A stretch of 64,000 bases of DNA from Stenotrophomonas aracearum (GCF_031834615.1 NZ_CP115543.1:3173001-3237000); one strand, 5' to 3'. Numbered from the stretch's first letter, positions 11,584 to 21,245 are shown. Made by a program: numbers and translations. Notes: generated from the sequence alone by a model not told the origin.

Positions 11584-13617
11584 TCAGAACAGGGAAGTAG
11601 GAAAGTCATCGCCGGCAGGCACGGCTTCGGCAGCCGTCGCTGCCGAGCCGACGACCCATTGTGGCGCAAAGAAGGCCTGCACATCGCCGAGCGCGCGGGT
11701 GCGGCGGAACGGCGGCAGCGAATCCAGGAAGGTGCGGCCGTAACTGCGGGTGACCAGGCGCGGGTCGCACAGGACCAGCACGCCGCGATCGGTTTCGCTG
11801 CGGATCAGGCGCCCCACCCCCTGCTTGAGCGCGATCACCGCCTGCGGCAACTGTTCGTCGCGGAACGGGTTGCCGCCGTCGCGCCGGATCGCGTCCAGCC
11901 GCGCTTCGAACACCGGGTCGTCGGGGGCGGCGAACGGCAGCTTGTCGATCACCACCACGCTGAGCGCGTCGCCGACCACGTCCACGCCTTCGCGGAAACT
12001 GGCCGAGCCCAGCAACACGCCGTTGCCGGATTCGCGGAACCGCTGCAGCAGCGTGGCGCGCGGCGCTTCGCCCTGCACGAACAGCGGCCACGGCGCATCG
12101 CGCAGCGCTTCGGCCGCTTCGCGCAGCGCGCGGTGCGAGGCGAACAGCAGGAACGCCCGGCCGGCCGACGCCTCCAGCACGGGAGTCAAGGCACGGATCA
12201 GCGCCGTGCCGAAGCCACGCGCGGCCGGATCCGGCAGGTCGGTCGGCAGGTAGCACAGCGCCTGTCGCGCCCAGTCGAACGGACTGGGCTGCAGCAGCGT
12301 GATCGGATCGTCCAGTCCCAACCGCTGCGCGATATGGTCGAACTGCCCGTCCACGGTCAGCGTCGCCGAGGTGAACACCCACGCCGCCATCGAGCGCTGG
12401 CGATGCTCGCGCAGCGGTCCGGACACGTCCATCGGCGTGCGCTGGCAGCGGAAACCGCGCGGGGTGAGTTCGTACCACAGCACTTCGGCCGGCGCCGGCG
12501 CGTGCTCGGGGTCGGCTTCGAAATCGAGCATCGGCGCATCGTCGCCCAGCCAGCGCGACAGCCGCGAGACCGCTTCCACCGCGCGCGCATGGCAGGCATC
12601 CAGGCCCGGCGAGGCCTCGCGCACGCCGTCCAGCGCATCCCGCAGCCCGACCAGCGCGCTCATCGCCGCGTCGAAACCGTCGCGCACCTGCGGCACCGCC
12701 AGCGCGCGCCATTGGGTACCGCGCGACGGCAACCCGTCCATCGCCGCGCGCAGGTCGCGCAGCAGTTGCTCCAGGAGTGCGGCCTGCGCCTGCAGCGTGG
12801 CCTGCGCGCCAGCCACGCTGCGGCTTTCAGCCAGGCAGTCGCGCGCCAGTTCCTGCCACGGGCGCATGCCGAAACCTTCGCCGAAGAAGTTGGCGGCCAG
12901 CTCGGGCAGCTGGTGCGCTTCGTCGATCACGAACGCCTGCGCCCCCGGCAGGATCTCGCCGAAGCCTTCCTGCTTCAACGCGAGGTCGGCCAGCAGCAGA
13001 TGGTGGTTGACCACCACCACGTCGGCCGCCTGCGCCCGCTGGCGCGCCTGCACCACGAAGCAGTCCTGCCAGAACGGGCATTCGGTGCCCAGGCAGTTGT
13101 CGACGGTGGAGGTGACCATCGGGTACAGCGGCGAATCGTCCGGCAACGCCTCCAGTTCGGCCATGTCGCCATGTTGGGTGCGCCCGGACCAGGCCACGAT
13201 GCGCTGGAACTGCGCCACTTCCTGCGGCGAGGTAAAGCGCGGCTCACCTCGGGCCTGCTGCAGGCGGTACCGGCACAGGTAATTGGAACGGCCCTTGAGC
13301 AGCGCACTGCTGTGCCCGACCCCGAGCGCGGCGCGGACGCGTGGCAGGTCGCGGTGATAGAGCTGGTCCTGCAGCGCGCGGGTGCCGGTGGAGATGATGG
13401 TCTTCAGCCCGGACAGCAGCGCCGGCACCAGGTACGCAAACGTCTTGCCGGTGCCGGTCCCGGCCTCGGCCAGCAGCACCTCGCGTTGGTCGAAGGCGTC
13501 GGCGATCGCCGTGGTCAGGCGCAGCTGTGCCGGGCGCGCAACGAAGGCATCGAGTTGGCTGGCGAGCGTGCCGCCCTCGCTGAGGGCTTCACTGCTGGCG
13601 TGGGCAAGGCGGGACAT
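11584..13617 (-). CDS. yoaA: ATP-dependent DNA helicase, YoaA/DinG family (XPD-like, Fe-S)
   Basis: A 677-residue superfamily 2 helicase. Walker A is AEAGTGTGKT near residue 52, the Walker B box is VIDEAH, and an Fe-S ligand cluster is visible in CLGTECPFWQDC. C-terminal motifs include GSASFREGVDV and GVGRLIRSETDRG. I prefer the ATG at 13617 (MSRLAHAS) over a GTG at 13623, because TATCAT lies 6 nt before the ATG and no Shine-Dalgarno is visible, suggesting a leaderless start. The tsaB neighbour favours YoaA over DinG. YoaA works in repair of stalled replication forks. Confidence 0.85.
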   Translation of the reverse strand: MSRLAHASSEALSEGGTLASQLDAFVARPAQLRLTTAIADAFDQREVLLAEAGTGTGKTFAYLVPALLSGLKTIISTGTRALQDQLYHRDLPRVRAALGVGHSSALLKGRSNYLCRYRLQQARGEPRFTSPQEVAQFQRIVAWSGRTQHGDMAELEALPDDSPLYPMVTSTVDNCLGTECPFWQDCFVVQARQRAQAADVVVVNHHLLLADLALKQEGFGEILPGAQAFVIDEAHQLPELAANFFGEGFGMRPWQELARDCLAESRSVAGAQATLQAQAALLEQLLRDLRAAMDGLPSRGTQWRALAVPQVRDGFDAAMSALVGLRDALDGVREASPGLDACHARAVEAVSRLSRWLGDDAPMLDFEADPEHAPAPAEVLWYELTPRGFRCQRTPMDVSGPLREHRQRSMAAWVFTSATLTVDGQFDHIAQRLGLDDPITLLQPSPFDWARQALCYLPTDLPDPAARGFGTALIRALTPVLEASAGRAFLLFASHRALREAAEALRDAPWPLFVQGEAPRATLLQRFRESGNGVLLGSASFREGVDVVGDALSVVVIDKLPFAAPDDPVFEARLDAIRRDGGNPFRDEQLPQAVIALKQGVGRLIRSETDRGVLVLCDPRLVTRSYGRTFLDSLPPFRRTRALGDVQAFFAPQWVVGSAATAAEAVPAGDDFPTSLF

Positions 13618-13623
13618 GGGCAC

Positions 13624-13629
13624 ATGATA
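13624..13629 (-). promoter_or_regulatory. Putative -10 (TATCAT) for a leaderless yoaA transcript
   Basis: TATCAT on the minus strand ends 6 nt before the chosen ATG at 13617. It matches the TANNNT -10 pattern reported for Xanthomonas. No clear -35 is visible. Confidence 0.45.
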
Positions 13630-13638
13630 CGGGGTTGC

Positions 13639-14169
13639 TCAGTACCGCTTGATGCCAGGCACCGTGCAGCCTTCCAGCTGCGCGTGCGCCGACGCTGCAT
13701 TTTCTTTCTGGCCGCGCGCCAGCTGCGACTGTTCGATGGTGGCCCAGTGCCGGCGGCACAGCGGCCCGGTCTTGGAGCCCAGCGCCACCGACTTGCGGGC
13801 CAGCGTTTCGGCGTTGGCCCAGTCGCCCTGCAGCAGGGCGATTTCCGCACGTTCCTGCAGGATCGAAGGGTCGCCTTCGGAAATCTTCAATGCTTCGTCC
13901 AGGTCTGCGGCAGCGCCCGCCAGATCGCCGGCCTGGCGCTTGGCCTTGGCCGCCACGCGCAGGTCTTCAACCCCGGCGTCGCGCAGCGGCTGCACGTCCA
14001 GTTCCTTCGCGTCATTGCCGGCGGTAGCGTCCACCGCGGCCATTCGCTGGGCGGGCGTGGTGGTATCCACCGGCGGTTTCACCGGCGGCGTGGTCGAGAC
14101 ACAGGCACCCAGTGCCACGCCAAGCGCGAGCACGGAAGCGGTACGGATCACGGTACGGGTCGTTGTCAT
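13639..14169 (-). CDS. Lipoprotein with TPR-like repeats, function unknown
   Basis: A 176-residue protein. The N-terminus has a signal sequence with lipobox ALGAC, so the mature protein should be lipidated. The body is Ala-rich and helical (AGDLAGAAADLDEALKISEG, then a second similar helix pair), compatible with one or two TPR units. I place the start at 14169 behind AAGGCAGG; an ATG six codons upstream is possible. It begins 23 nt after the PBP1b stop and may be cotranscribed with it, which makes an envelope role plausible but unproven. Confidence 0.72.
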   Translation of the reverse strand: MTTTRTVIRTASVLALGVALGACVSTTPPVKPPVDTTTPAQRMAAVDATAGNDAKELDVQPLRDAGVEDLRVAAKAKRQAGDLAGAAADLDEALKISEGDPSILQERAEIALLQGDWANAETLARKSVALGSKTGPLCRRHWATIEQSQLARGQKENAASAHAQLEGCTVPGIKRY

Positions 14170-14192
14170 CGGAGCCTGCCTTGTCATGCACG

Positions 14193-16637
14193 TCATCGAG
14201 CGGGGGAAGTAGCCGCGGGTGCGGCCTGGGCCGGTTCGGCCGGGGCGTCGGGCTTCTTGTCCAGCCCGAACCAGCTGCGCCAACCACCGCCTTCGCTGCC
14301 CTCGCCGCCCTCGCCTTCCGGCAACGCGGTCGGGGCCACGCAGGGCGCGTACGCCGGCGCGTAGCCGACCACGAACGGCAACCGGCGCGCGCCGGGACAG
14401 GACTCGTCGGTCGAGGCGGTGCCACCCGCTTCCACCGGCTGCCAGTCCAGGCCCTTGTTGCTGACCTTCAACGGCGCGCTGGGCAGGCGGCTGAAGATGC
14501 CCGACCACACCCGCATCGCGCCGGTGGCGCCGAACAGCCCGGTCTGCGCGTTCTGGTCGTTGCCCATCCAGACCACGGCCAGGTGGTCGCCGGTGTAGCC
14601 GGCATACCAGCTGTCGCGGCCGTCATTGGAGGTACCGGTCTTGCCGGCCGCCTGCAGGCGCGACAAGCCATCGGCATTGAGCCGCTGCGCGGTGCCGCTG
14701 GACACCACCTGCTGCAGGCCGATGCTGATCAGGTTGGCGGCGATCGAGTCGCCTTCCTGCGCCGGCGCCGGGGTCTTGTCGTAGCGCTTGAGCAGCTTGC
14801 CCTGCGGGTCGAGCACGCCACGCACCGCATGCAGCGGCTGGATCTCGCCGCCCGAGGCCAGGAACTGGTACAGCTGGGCCATCGCATACGGGCTCTGGTC
14901 GGTCGACCCCAGGATCACCGCCGGATTGCTCTCGGCCTTCAGCCCGGCCAACACGTGGATCAGCTGGGTGACCCGCTCCGGGCCCACCTGCATGCCCACG
15001 CGCACGGTGGCCTGGTTGTAGGAATGGGCGAGCGCGTCGATCAGGCGCACGGTGCCATGGCTGCGGTTGTCCGCGTTGCCCGGGGTCCACTGCTTGCCAC
15101 GGCTGAGCTGCACGGTGACCGGCGAGTCGTCGACGAAGCTGGCCAGCGAATATTTGTCCGGCTGCGCCAGGGCCAGCAGGTACACGAACGGCTTGAGCAG
15201 CGAACCGACCTGGCGCTGCGCCTCGATGGCGCGGTTGAAGCCCGGCTCGGATACATCGCGGCTGCCGACCACGGCCAGCACGTCGCCGTTGTGCACGTCG
15301 GTCAGCACCAGGCCGGCCTGCAGCTCGGGGCGACGCTTGTTTTCCAGCGACTTCAGGGTCTTGGTCACCGAACCTTCGGCATAGGCCTGCGCCGACGGCG
15401 CCATGCCGGTCATCACGCTCAGCCCGGCGCCCTGCAGCACCGATTCCGGGTAGTCGTGGCCGAGCTGGCGGCGCACCAGGTCGACATAGGCCGGGAAGCG
15501 GTTGGCCGCGATCAGGCCCGGGGTCTTGGGCACGCCCAGCGGCGCCTTCAGCGCCCGCTGCAGCTCGGCGTCGTCGATCAGGCCGTTCTCATGCAGCTTG
15601 CCGAGCACGAAGTTGCGACGGTCCAGCGCGCGTTCGGGATTGCGTCGCGGGTCGTAGTATGACGGCCCCTTGACCAGCCCGATCAGCAGCGCGATGTGCT
15701 CGGTGTTGAGCGAGGACAGGTCGCGGCCGAACCAGAATTCGGCGCCGGAGGACATGCCGTGGATCGCCTGGCTGCCGCGCTGGCCGAGGTAGACCTGGTT
15801 GAGGTAAGCCTCGAGGATGGTGCGCTTGTCGTAGCGCGCTTCCATGATCAGCGCGTACAGCACTTCATTGAACTTGCGGGTGACGGTCTGTTCCTTGCCG
15901 ATCCCGAGCAGGCCGCTGCGCGCCAGCTGCTGGGTCAGGGTGGATGCGCCCTGCCGGCTCTGGCCGCCCGAGCGCACGGTGACCCACACCGCGCGGGCGA
16001 TGCCGCTCAGGTCGATGCCGTGGTGGCGGTTGAAGTCCTTGTCTTCCACCGCCTGCAGGCCGGTGACCAGCAGTTCGGGCGTTTCTTCCAACCGCACCAG
16101 CCGGCGTTCTTCCTGCTTCTGGCCGTACAGGGTGGCGATGCGCGCCGGATCCAGTCGTGCGGCCTTGATCGCCTTGCGGCTGTCGGCGTCGCGCAGCGAG
16201 GCGATCTGCCCGCCGGACAGGCTCAGTTCGATCCGGCGCGGTGCCACCTTGCCGTCCACGTCGTTGTAGCCGCGGCTGGAAACGACGAAACGCCCGCCCT
16301 CCTGGCTGAACGTGGCCGGCGACTTGCCGGTGCCGTCGTCGCGGTAGGCCGAGGCCGCCAGTTCGGTCTTTAGCGTCTGCGCGTCCATCGCCAGGCCCGG
16401 CGCCAGCGCCAGCGGCCGCGCGTACACACGGGTGGGAATCTGCCAGCGCAGCTCACCGAAACGCTGGGTGACCTGGGTGTTCAGGTACACCGTGTAGGGA
16501 ATCAGGAAGCCCAGCCCCAGCGCCACGGCGGCCATGCCCCAGGTGATCAGGCGGCGGCGCCACAGCGGACCGTGGCTTTCGGTGTCGTCTTCGAACTCGT
16601 CGATGTCGTCGGAATCGTAGCGTCGGGGCACGGGCAT
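14193..16637 (-). CDS. mrcB: Penicillin-binding protein 1b, bifunctional peptidoglycan synthase
   Basis: An 814-residue class A PBP. After an acidic cytoplasmic tail comes one membrane segment (about residues 30-52). The GT51 glycosyltransferase follows, with catalytic Glu in EDKDFNRHHG near residue 196 and GASTLTQQLAR. The transpeptidase has the nucleophile in SLLK near residue 477, SYN, and KTG near 662. It polymerises lipid II and crosslinks glycan strands in the periplasm. Length fits PBP1b rather than PBP1a. Divergent from the glycosyltransferase at 16727. Confidence 0.94.
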   Translation of the reverse strand: MPVPRRYDSDDIDEFEDDTESHGPLWRRRLITWGMAAVALGLGFLIPYTVYLNTQVTQRFGELRWQIPTRVYARPLALAPGLAMDAQTLKTELAASAYRDDGTGKSPATFSQEGGRFVVSSRGYNDVDGKVAPRRIELSLSGGQIASLRDADSRKAIKAARLDPARIATLYGQKQEERRLVRLEETPELLVTGLQAVEDKDFNRHHGIDLSGIARAVWVTVRSGGQSRQGASTLTQQLARSGLLGIGKEQTVTRKFNEVLYALIMEARYDKRTILEAYLNQVYLGQRGSQAIHGMSSGAEFWFGRDLSSLNTEHIALLIGLVKGPSYYDPRRNPERALDRRNFVLGKLHENGLIDDAELQRALKAPLGVPKTPGLIAANRFPAYVDLVRRQLGHDYPESVLQGAGLSVMTGMAPSAQAYAEGSVTKTLKSLENKRRPELQAGLVLTDVHNGDVLAVVGSRDVSEPGFNRAIEAQRQVGSLLKPFVYLLALAQPDKYSLASFVDDSPVTVQLSRGKQWTPGNADNRSHGTVRLIDALAHSYNQATVRVGMQVGPERVTQLIHVLAGLKAESNPAVILGSTDQSPYAMAQLYQFLASGGEIQPLHAVRGVLDPQGKLLKRYDKTPAPAQEGDSIAANLISIGLQQVVSSGTAQRLNADGLSRLQAAGKTGTSNDGRDSWYAGYTGDHLAVVWMGNDQNAQTGLFGATGAMRVWSGIFSRLPSAPLKVSNKGLDWQPVEAGGTASTDESCPGARRLPFVVGYAPAYAPCVAPTALPEGEGGEGSEGGGWRSWFGLDKKPDAPAEPAQAAPAATSPAR

Positions 16638-16642
16638 GCAAG

Positions 16643-16648
16643 AATGTA
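16643..16648 (-). promoter_or_regulatory. Possible -10 (TACATT) close to the mrcB start
   Basis: TACATT on the minus strand ends 5 nt before the mrcB ATG. A second candidate, TAGACT, is at 16660-16665 and would give a leader of about 16 nt. Either would drive mrcB; no good -35 accompanies them. Confidence 0.3.
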
Positions 16649-16726
16649 AAAGTCCGGCGAGTCTAGCGCAGCCATGGTGGCGCGCGTGTCCCCCGGTTTT
16701 CCCCGCTTAGCTGGAGTTGTAACGGG

Positions 16727-18844
16727 ATGTCGACCTCCCTGGCCGATGCACGCTATTTCCTGAACCGTATGATCGGCCTGTTCCGGCGCAGCCTGGCCAG
16801 CCTGCGGACACGGGGGTGGCAGGCCACCTGGCAGCGGATCCGGGTGCATACCCGTGCCCTGCCGCCGCTGCAGCGCGAGCCGCTGTACCTGCCTGCCGCC
16901 ACGCCGTTCGCGCCGTTCGCGGTGCCGTACAGCGTTGAACCGCGGGTCAGCATTGTGATCCCGGTGTACAACCATGTCCCCCATACCTTGGCCTGCCTGC
17001 GGGCGCTGGCCGCGCACCCGCCACAGGTGGCCTGCGAGATCCTGGTGGTGGACGACGGCAGCAGCGATGAAACCGTGCAGTGGATGCCCCGGATCGAGGG
17101 CCTGCGCTACGAGGTGCGGGCCCACAATGGCGGCTTCATCGAAGCCTGCAACGACGGCGTGGCCCGCTCCAGGGGCGACTTCGTGGTCCTGCTCAACAAC
17201 GACACGGTGCCGCAGCCGGGCTGGCTGGATGCCCTGCTGGAGACCTTCCAGCGCGTGCCCGACGCGGGGCTGGTGGGCTCGCAGCTGCTGTATCCGGACG
17301 GCCGCCTGCAGGAATCGGGCGGCGTGGTGTTCAGCGACGGCAGCGCCTGGAGCTACGGGCGCTTTGAGTCGCCGGAAGATCCGCGCTACAGCGCGCTGCG
17401 CGACGTGGACTACTGCTCCGGCGCCGCCGTGATGCTGCCACGCGCCCTGTGGGACGCGCTCGACGGACTGGACACGCGCTACCGCCCGGCCTATTACGAA
17501 GACACCGACCTGGCCTTCGCGGTGCGAGCCGCCGGCAAGCGCGTGCTGGTGCAGCCGGCGAGCCGCGTGGTGCATGACGAAGGCACCAGCAACGGGACCG
17601 ATACCAGCACCGGGATCAAGGCCTACCAGGTACGCAACCGCAGCGTGTTCGCGGCCAAGTGGGCACCGGTGCTGGCCGGCCACCTGGCGCCGGGCAGCGT
17701 GCCCGGCCCTGCACTCCTTCATCGCAACCAGCGCCAGGTGCTGATCCTGGACGAACGGGTGCCGCAGCCCGACCGCGATTCCGGCTCGCTGCGCCAGTAC
17801 AACCTCATCCGCATGCTGCTGGCCGAGGGCCTGCACGTGGTGTTCGTACCGACCCTGCGCGAACACGTCGGCGCGGCCACCGAAGCGCTGCAGGAATTGG
17901 GCGTGGAAGTCTGGTACGCGCCGTTCCTGGAAGGCGTGGGCGCCTGGCTGCGCGAACACGGCCCGCGCTTTGCGGTGGTGATGATGGTCCGCCACCACGT
18001 CGCCAGCGAATGCCTGCCGCTGCTGCACCGTTACGCGCCGCAAGCGCGCCGCGTGTTCGACACGGTCGACCTGCACTACCTGCGCGAACGCCGCGGCGCG
18101 GAACTGGCGGGCGACGCGGCGCTGCTGCGCAACGCCGAGCGCACCCGCACGCGCGAGCTGGCCGTGATGGCCGACAGCGATGTGACGGTGCTGGTCAGCG
18201 ACGCCGAGCGCGTGCAGCTGCAGGTGGATGCGCCCGATGTGCAGGTGGCGCTGATCTCCAACCTGCATGAGGTGGCCGGTGGCGGTGCCCGCTGGGAACA
18301 GCGCCGCGACCTGGTGTTCGTCGGCGGGTTCCGCCACCCGCCGAACGTGGACGCCATGCACTGGTTCATCGGCGAGGTCTTCGCACACATCCGCGCGCAG
18401 CTGCCGGATGTCCAGTTCCACTGCATCGGTGCCGACGTACCGCCGGCGCTGCACGCACTGGCCGCCACCCAGCCCGGCGTGCAGATCCACGGCTTCGTGC
18501 CGGTGGTCACCCCCTACATGGACGAGGTCCGCATCGCGGTGGCACCGCTGCGCTTCGGTGCCGGCGTCAAGGGCAAGGTCAACCTGAGCATGGCGCACGG
18601 CCAGCCGGTGGTGGCCACCACCTGCGCGGTCGAGGGCATGCACCTGCGCGACGGTGAGGACGTGCTGGTGGCCGACGACGCCGAAGCGTTCGCCGCCGCC
18701 GTGGTCCGCCTGTACCGCGACGAAGCGCTGTGGCAGCAGTTGTCCTGTGCCGGCCTGCGCAACGTCGCCGACCACTTCTCGCTGGAGGCCGCACGCGAAA
18801 CGGTGCGGCAGGTCTTCACCCAGGCCCCCAGGTTCCAGGGGTAG
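16727..18844 (+). CDS. Two-domain glycosyltransferase (GT2 + GT4-like fusion)
   Basis: A 705-residue protein. Residues about 70-300 form a GT2 (GT-A) domain: VSIVIPVYNH, the acidic VVDDGSSDET, LLNNDTVPQPGWL, and EDTDLAF. Residues about 340-700 form a GT-B domain like group 1 transferases, with DERVPQPDRDSGSLRQYNL at its start and APLRFGAGVKGKVNLSMAHG at its end. No signal peptide or clear membrane segment is seen, so it probably acts at the cytoplasmic face. The substrate cannot be told; surface polysaccharide or protein glycosylation is plausible. Its 3' end overlaps the convergent next gene by 29 nt. Confidence 0.88.
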   Translation: MSTSLADARYFLNRMIGLFRRSLASLRTRGWQATWQRIRVHTRALPPLQREPLYLPAATPFAPFAVPYSVEPRVSIVIPVYNHVPHTLACLRALAAHPPQVACEILVVDDGSSDETVQWMPRIEGLRYEVRAHNGGFIEACNDGVARSRGDFVVLLNNDTVPQPGWLDALLETFQRVPDAGLVGSQLLYPDGRLQESGGVVFSDGSAWSYGRFESPEDPRYSALRDVDYCSGAAVMLPRALWDALDGLDTRYRPAYYEDTDLAFAVRAAGKRVLVQPASRVVHDEGTSNGTDTSTGIKAYQVRNRSVFAAKWAPVLAGHLAPGSVPGPALLHRNQRQVLILDERVPQPDRDSGSLRQYNLIRMLLAEGLHVVFVPTLREHVGAATEALQELGVEVWYAPFLEGVGAWLREHGPRFAVVMMVRHHVASECLPLLHRYAPQARRVFDTVDLHYLRERRGAELAGDAALLRNAERTRTRELAVMADSDVTVLVSDAERVQLQVDAPDVQVALISNLHEVAGGGARWEQRRDLVFVGGFRHPPNVDAMHWFIGEVFAHIRAQLPDVQFHCIGADVPPALHALAATQPGVQIHGFVPVVTPYMDEVRIAVAPLRFGAGVKGKVNLSMAHGQPVVATTCAVEGMHLRDGEDVLVADDAEAFAAAVVRLYRDEALWQQLSCAGLRNVADHFSLEAARETVRQVFTQAPRFQG

Positions 18845-19652
18845 GCGCGAAGGGGCGCGGGCGCACGCCCAGCAGCGCGGTCAACGCGGTGTTGTCGGCG
18901 ACCAGGTCCTGTTCCAGCCGCGACACCGGGCCGCGCGCGCGCGGCACCGTGGCCGCGAGCAGGCGCAACGCCATGCCCGGCAGGTACAGCGGCAACGTGG
19001 CGGTGCCGATGCTGGCATGCACGCGCTGGAACATCTGCTGGTAATCCAGGCGTTCGCCCCCGCCGATCTGCAGGGTCTGGCCCGCAGCGGCATCGCCCTG
19101 CACGGCCGCCAGCACCGCCTGCGCGATGTCATCGGCATGCACCGGCTGGCGCAGCCCGTGCGCCATTGGAATCGGGAACACCCGGGTGCGGCGGGCGCGC
19201 GCCACGATCGGAGTCAGGCTGCGGTCGACGCCGGCGCCATACACCAGGGTCGGGCGCAGGATCGTCCATTGCATGCCCAGGCGGTTGGCCTGCGTCGCCA
19301 GGTTCTGCTCGCCCCGCTGCAGCAGCGCCACCAGCGCCTGCTCATCGGGTTGTGCCGAACCCTGCTTGGTCAACACGCTCATCGAACTGGTCACGATGAT
19401 CTTCGCCGCCGGCGCCACGGCCTGCTTCGCCAACCAGTCGCCCCATGCATCCAGCGGCGCGAAACTGACGATGGCCTGCAGCGGCTGCTCTGGCACCGCC
19501 AACGCGCGCATGTCGCCCACCTGCCATTCCACGCCCGGTTGCGCCGGCTGCGCATGCCGGCTCAGCGCGCGCACCGGCACCCCTGCCGCCACAAGGCGCG
19601 GCAACAGGAAGCGGCCGATCTGGCTGGTAGCGCCTGAAACAAGAACCGTCAT
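18816..19652 (-). CDS. NAD(P)-binding sugar epimerase/dehydratase-like protein (SDR, NmrA/YbjT type)
   Basis: A 278-residue Rossmann protein. The start is set at MTVLVSGATSQIGRFLLP, which carries the glycine-rich dinucleotide motif GATSQIG. A catalytic YxxxK is not obvious, so it is probably an atypical or extended SDR with an NmrA-like or complex I assembly-like fold. Its 3' end overlaps the glycosyltransferase gene tail to tail. TATAGT at 19680-19685 (minus) is a candidate -10. Substrate unknown. Confidence 0.78.
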   Translation of the reverse strand: MTVLVSGATSQIGRFLLPRLVAAGVPVRALSRHAQPAQPGVEWQVGDMRALAVPEQPLQAIVSFAPLDAWGDWLAKQAVAPAAKIIVTSSMSVLTKQGSAQPDEQALVALLQRGEQNLATQANRLGMQWTILRPTLVYGAGVDRSLTPIVARARRTRVFPIPMAHGLRQPVHADDIAQAVLAAVQGDAAAGQTLQIGGGERLDYQQMFQRVHASIGTATLPLYLPGMALRLLAATVPRARGPVSRLEQDLVADNTALTALLGVRPRPFAPTPGTWGPG

Positions 19653-19679
19653 GCCGTATCCACGTTCGAACAAGCGCGC

Positions 19680-19685
19680 ACTATA
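19680..19685 (-). promoter_or_regulatory. Candidate -10 (TATAGT) upstream of the epimerase-like gene
   Basis: TATAGT on the minus strand lies 27 nt before the ATG at 19652, in the short gap after the gene ending at 19689. No strong -35 is visible. Confidence 0.35.
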
Positions 19686-19688
19686 GCC

Positions 19689-21239
19689 TCAACGCAGCGC
19701 GTCGACGTCGCGCAGCCGCTGTTGCAGGGCCTGGTACTCGGCAGCAGTCGCGGGAATGCCCCAATGTGCGGCCTGCTGCAGCGCCTCCTGCGCGAACTGC
19801 ACATCGCCGCGACCCAGCCGCTCGCTGCCGATCGCCAGCCAGCGCTGGCCCAGTCGTTGCCGCGCATCGGCCTGGGGACCACTGCGCGACAGCGTCTCCC
19901 AGGCGTCCAGGCAGGCCCCTGCCGCCTGCACCCGGTTTTCGCGCAGGCCGTCCTCAACGCACTGCCGGGCGGCCGGCAACAGGCGCACCGCGGCCGCACG
20001 CACGCGCCGGTCCCGGGGCGCCAGCGCCTGCATCTCACGCAACGCGTCGTAGGCGCTGCGCCCGGGCGGGGTGAGGATGTCGCCTCGGGCCTGGGCGTCG
20101 TCGAACCGCTCCAGCAGTTCCCCCAGTGCCGGTTCGATCGACCCCGCCGGGCCCGCAGGCGCGGTCAATGCACGCTCGGCCACGCGCGCCTGCGTCATCG
20201 ATCGTTTCGCAGCGGCCAGCTGGCGCTCGGTCGCGCCCAGCGCACGCGCCGACTGCAGCGCCTGTCCGGCCAGATCGAAGCGGAAATCGGCCGCCTCGCG
20301 CGCGGTGGTGACCAGCAGTCCTTCAATCGCTGCCTGCCGTCCCTGCTGTGCGCCGACGTCGTCCGGGCGCGCGGCAAGCACGGTCTGGAAGGATTCGCCG
20401 GCGGCATCCCAGCGCTTGCGCCGCAACAGGCGCCGGCCTTCATCCAGGCGCTTTTCAAGCGCGGCATTGAGCGCCGCCTCGCTGGCCGGCAGGTCCACAT
20501 GGCCCGGGTCGAAGCCGCGGGCGCTGCGCACGCGGCTGGCGGCGGCGACCACGTCGCCCTTCGCAGCTGCGGTGCGCGCCTGCTGCAGCAGGTCCGACAA
20601 CGCATCCTCGCGCCCTTCCAGTGCACGCAGGTTGTTGGGCGCGCGCTCGAGGACCTGCTGGTACAGCGGCAGCGCACTGTCGTCGCTGCCGTCCAGGCGT
20701 TGCGCCTGCAATGCCGATTCGGCGCGTCCGAGCAGCGCGCCGATACCTGCACCGTTGTTTTCATGGTCGCGCAGCCGGCGTGCCACTGCGTCGGCATCGC
20801 GCTGCGGCACCTGCAGCTCGCGCGCCAGCGCAAGCGCCCGCTCCGCCGCTGCGGTATCGCCGGCGTCCAGCGCCGCGGCGGCCTGCTGCAACGCCGCCCG
20901 GCCGGTCCGGGCCAGGCCGGTACGCGCCTGCGGCCGGTCGCTGTCCAGCGCGAGTGCGGCCTGGTACCACTCGCGTGCGCCGGTGCCATCGGGCGCGCTC
21001 AGGCGTCCTGCGGCGAGCGCCCGGTCGCCGCGGTCGAGCAGCTGCTCCACCTGCGGCTCGTTCCAGAACCAGTTGGCCAGCGGACGGCCGAAGGCCACCA
21101 GCAGCACGAACACTGCTACGGCAACCAACAGCGCCCAGCGCCAGATGCGTCCTGCATGCCGGGCCTGCCAACGGCCTTCGCTTCGCACGCGTCGCAGGGC
21201 GGCATGCGCGGCATCTTCATGGGCGGGGCGGCGGCTCAT
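19689..21239 (-). CDS. Membrane-anchored TPR-like protein, function unknown
   Basis: A 516-residue protein with a basic N-terminus, one membrane segment (about residues 33-53) and a long Ala/Arg/Leu-rich helical periplasmic part. Repeated units with the pattern GDRALAAGRL, GDTAAAERALALA and DDVGAQQGR suggest degenerate TPRs. Such proteins usually scaffold envelope complexes, but no partner can be named. The start at 21239 has TACGCT 6 nt upstream and no Shine-Dalgarno, so it may be leaderless. Confidence 0.75.
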   Translation of the reverse strand: MSRRPAHEDAAHAALRRVRSEGRWQARHAGRIWRWALLVAVAVFVLLVAFGRPLANWFWNEPQVEQLLDRGDRALAAGRLSAPDGTGAREWYQAALALDSDRPQARTGLARTGRAALQQAAAALDAGDTAAAERALALARELQVPQRDADAVARRLRDHENNGAGIGALLGRAESALQAQRLDGSDDSALPLYQQVLERAPNNLRALEGREDALSDLLQQARTAAAKGDVVAAASRVRSARGFDPGHVDLPASEAALNAALEKRLDEGRRLLRRKRWDAAGESFQTVLAARPDDVGAQQGRQAAIEGLLVTTAREAADFRFDLAGQALQSARALGATERQLAAAKRSMTQARVAERALTAPAGPAGSIEPALGELLERFDDAQARGDILTPPGRSAYDALREMQALAPRDRRVRAAAVRLLPAARQCVEDGLRENRVQAAGACLDAWETLSRSGPQADARQRLGQRWLAIGSERLGRGDVQFAQEALQQAAHWGIPATAAEYQALQQRLRDVDALR

Positions 21240-21245
21240 TCCGTG

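Noticed and set aside
11254..14364. Open plus-strand frame of 1036 codons
   Set aside because: It is antisense to tsaB, yoaA and the lipoprotein, and lacks any domain or ribosome site.
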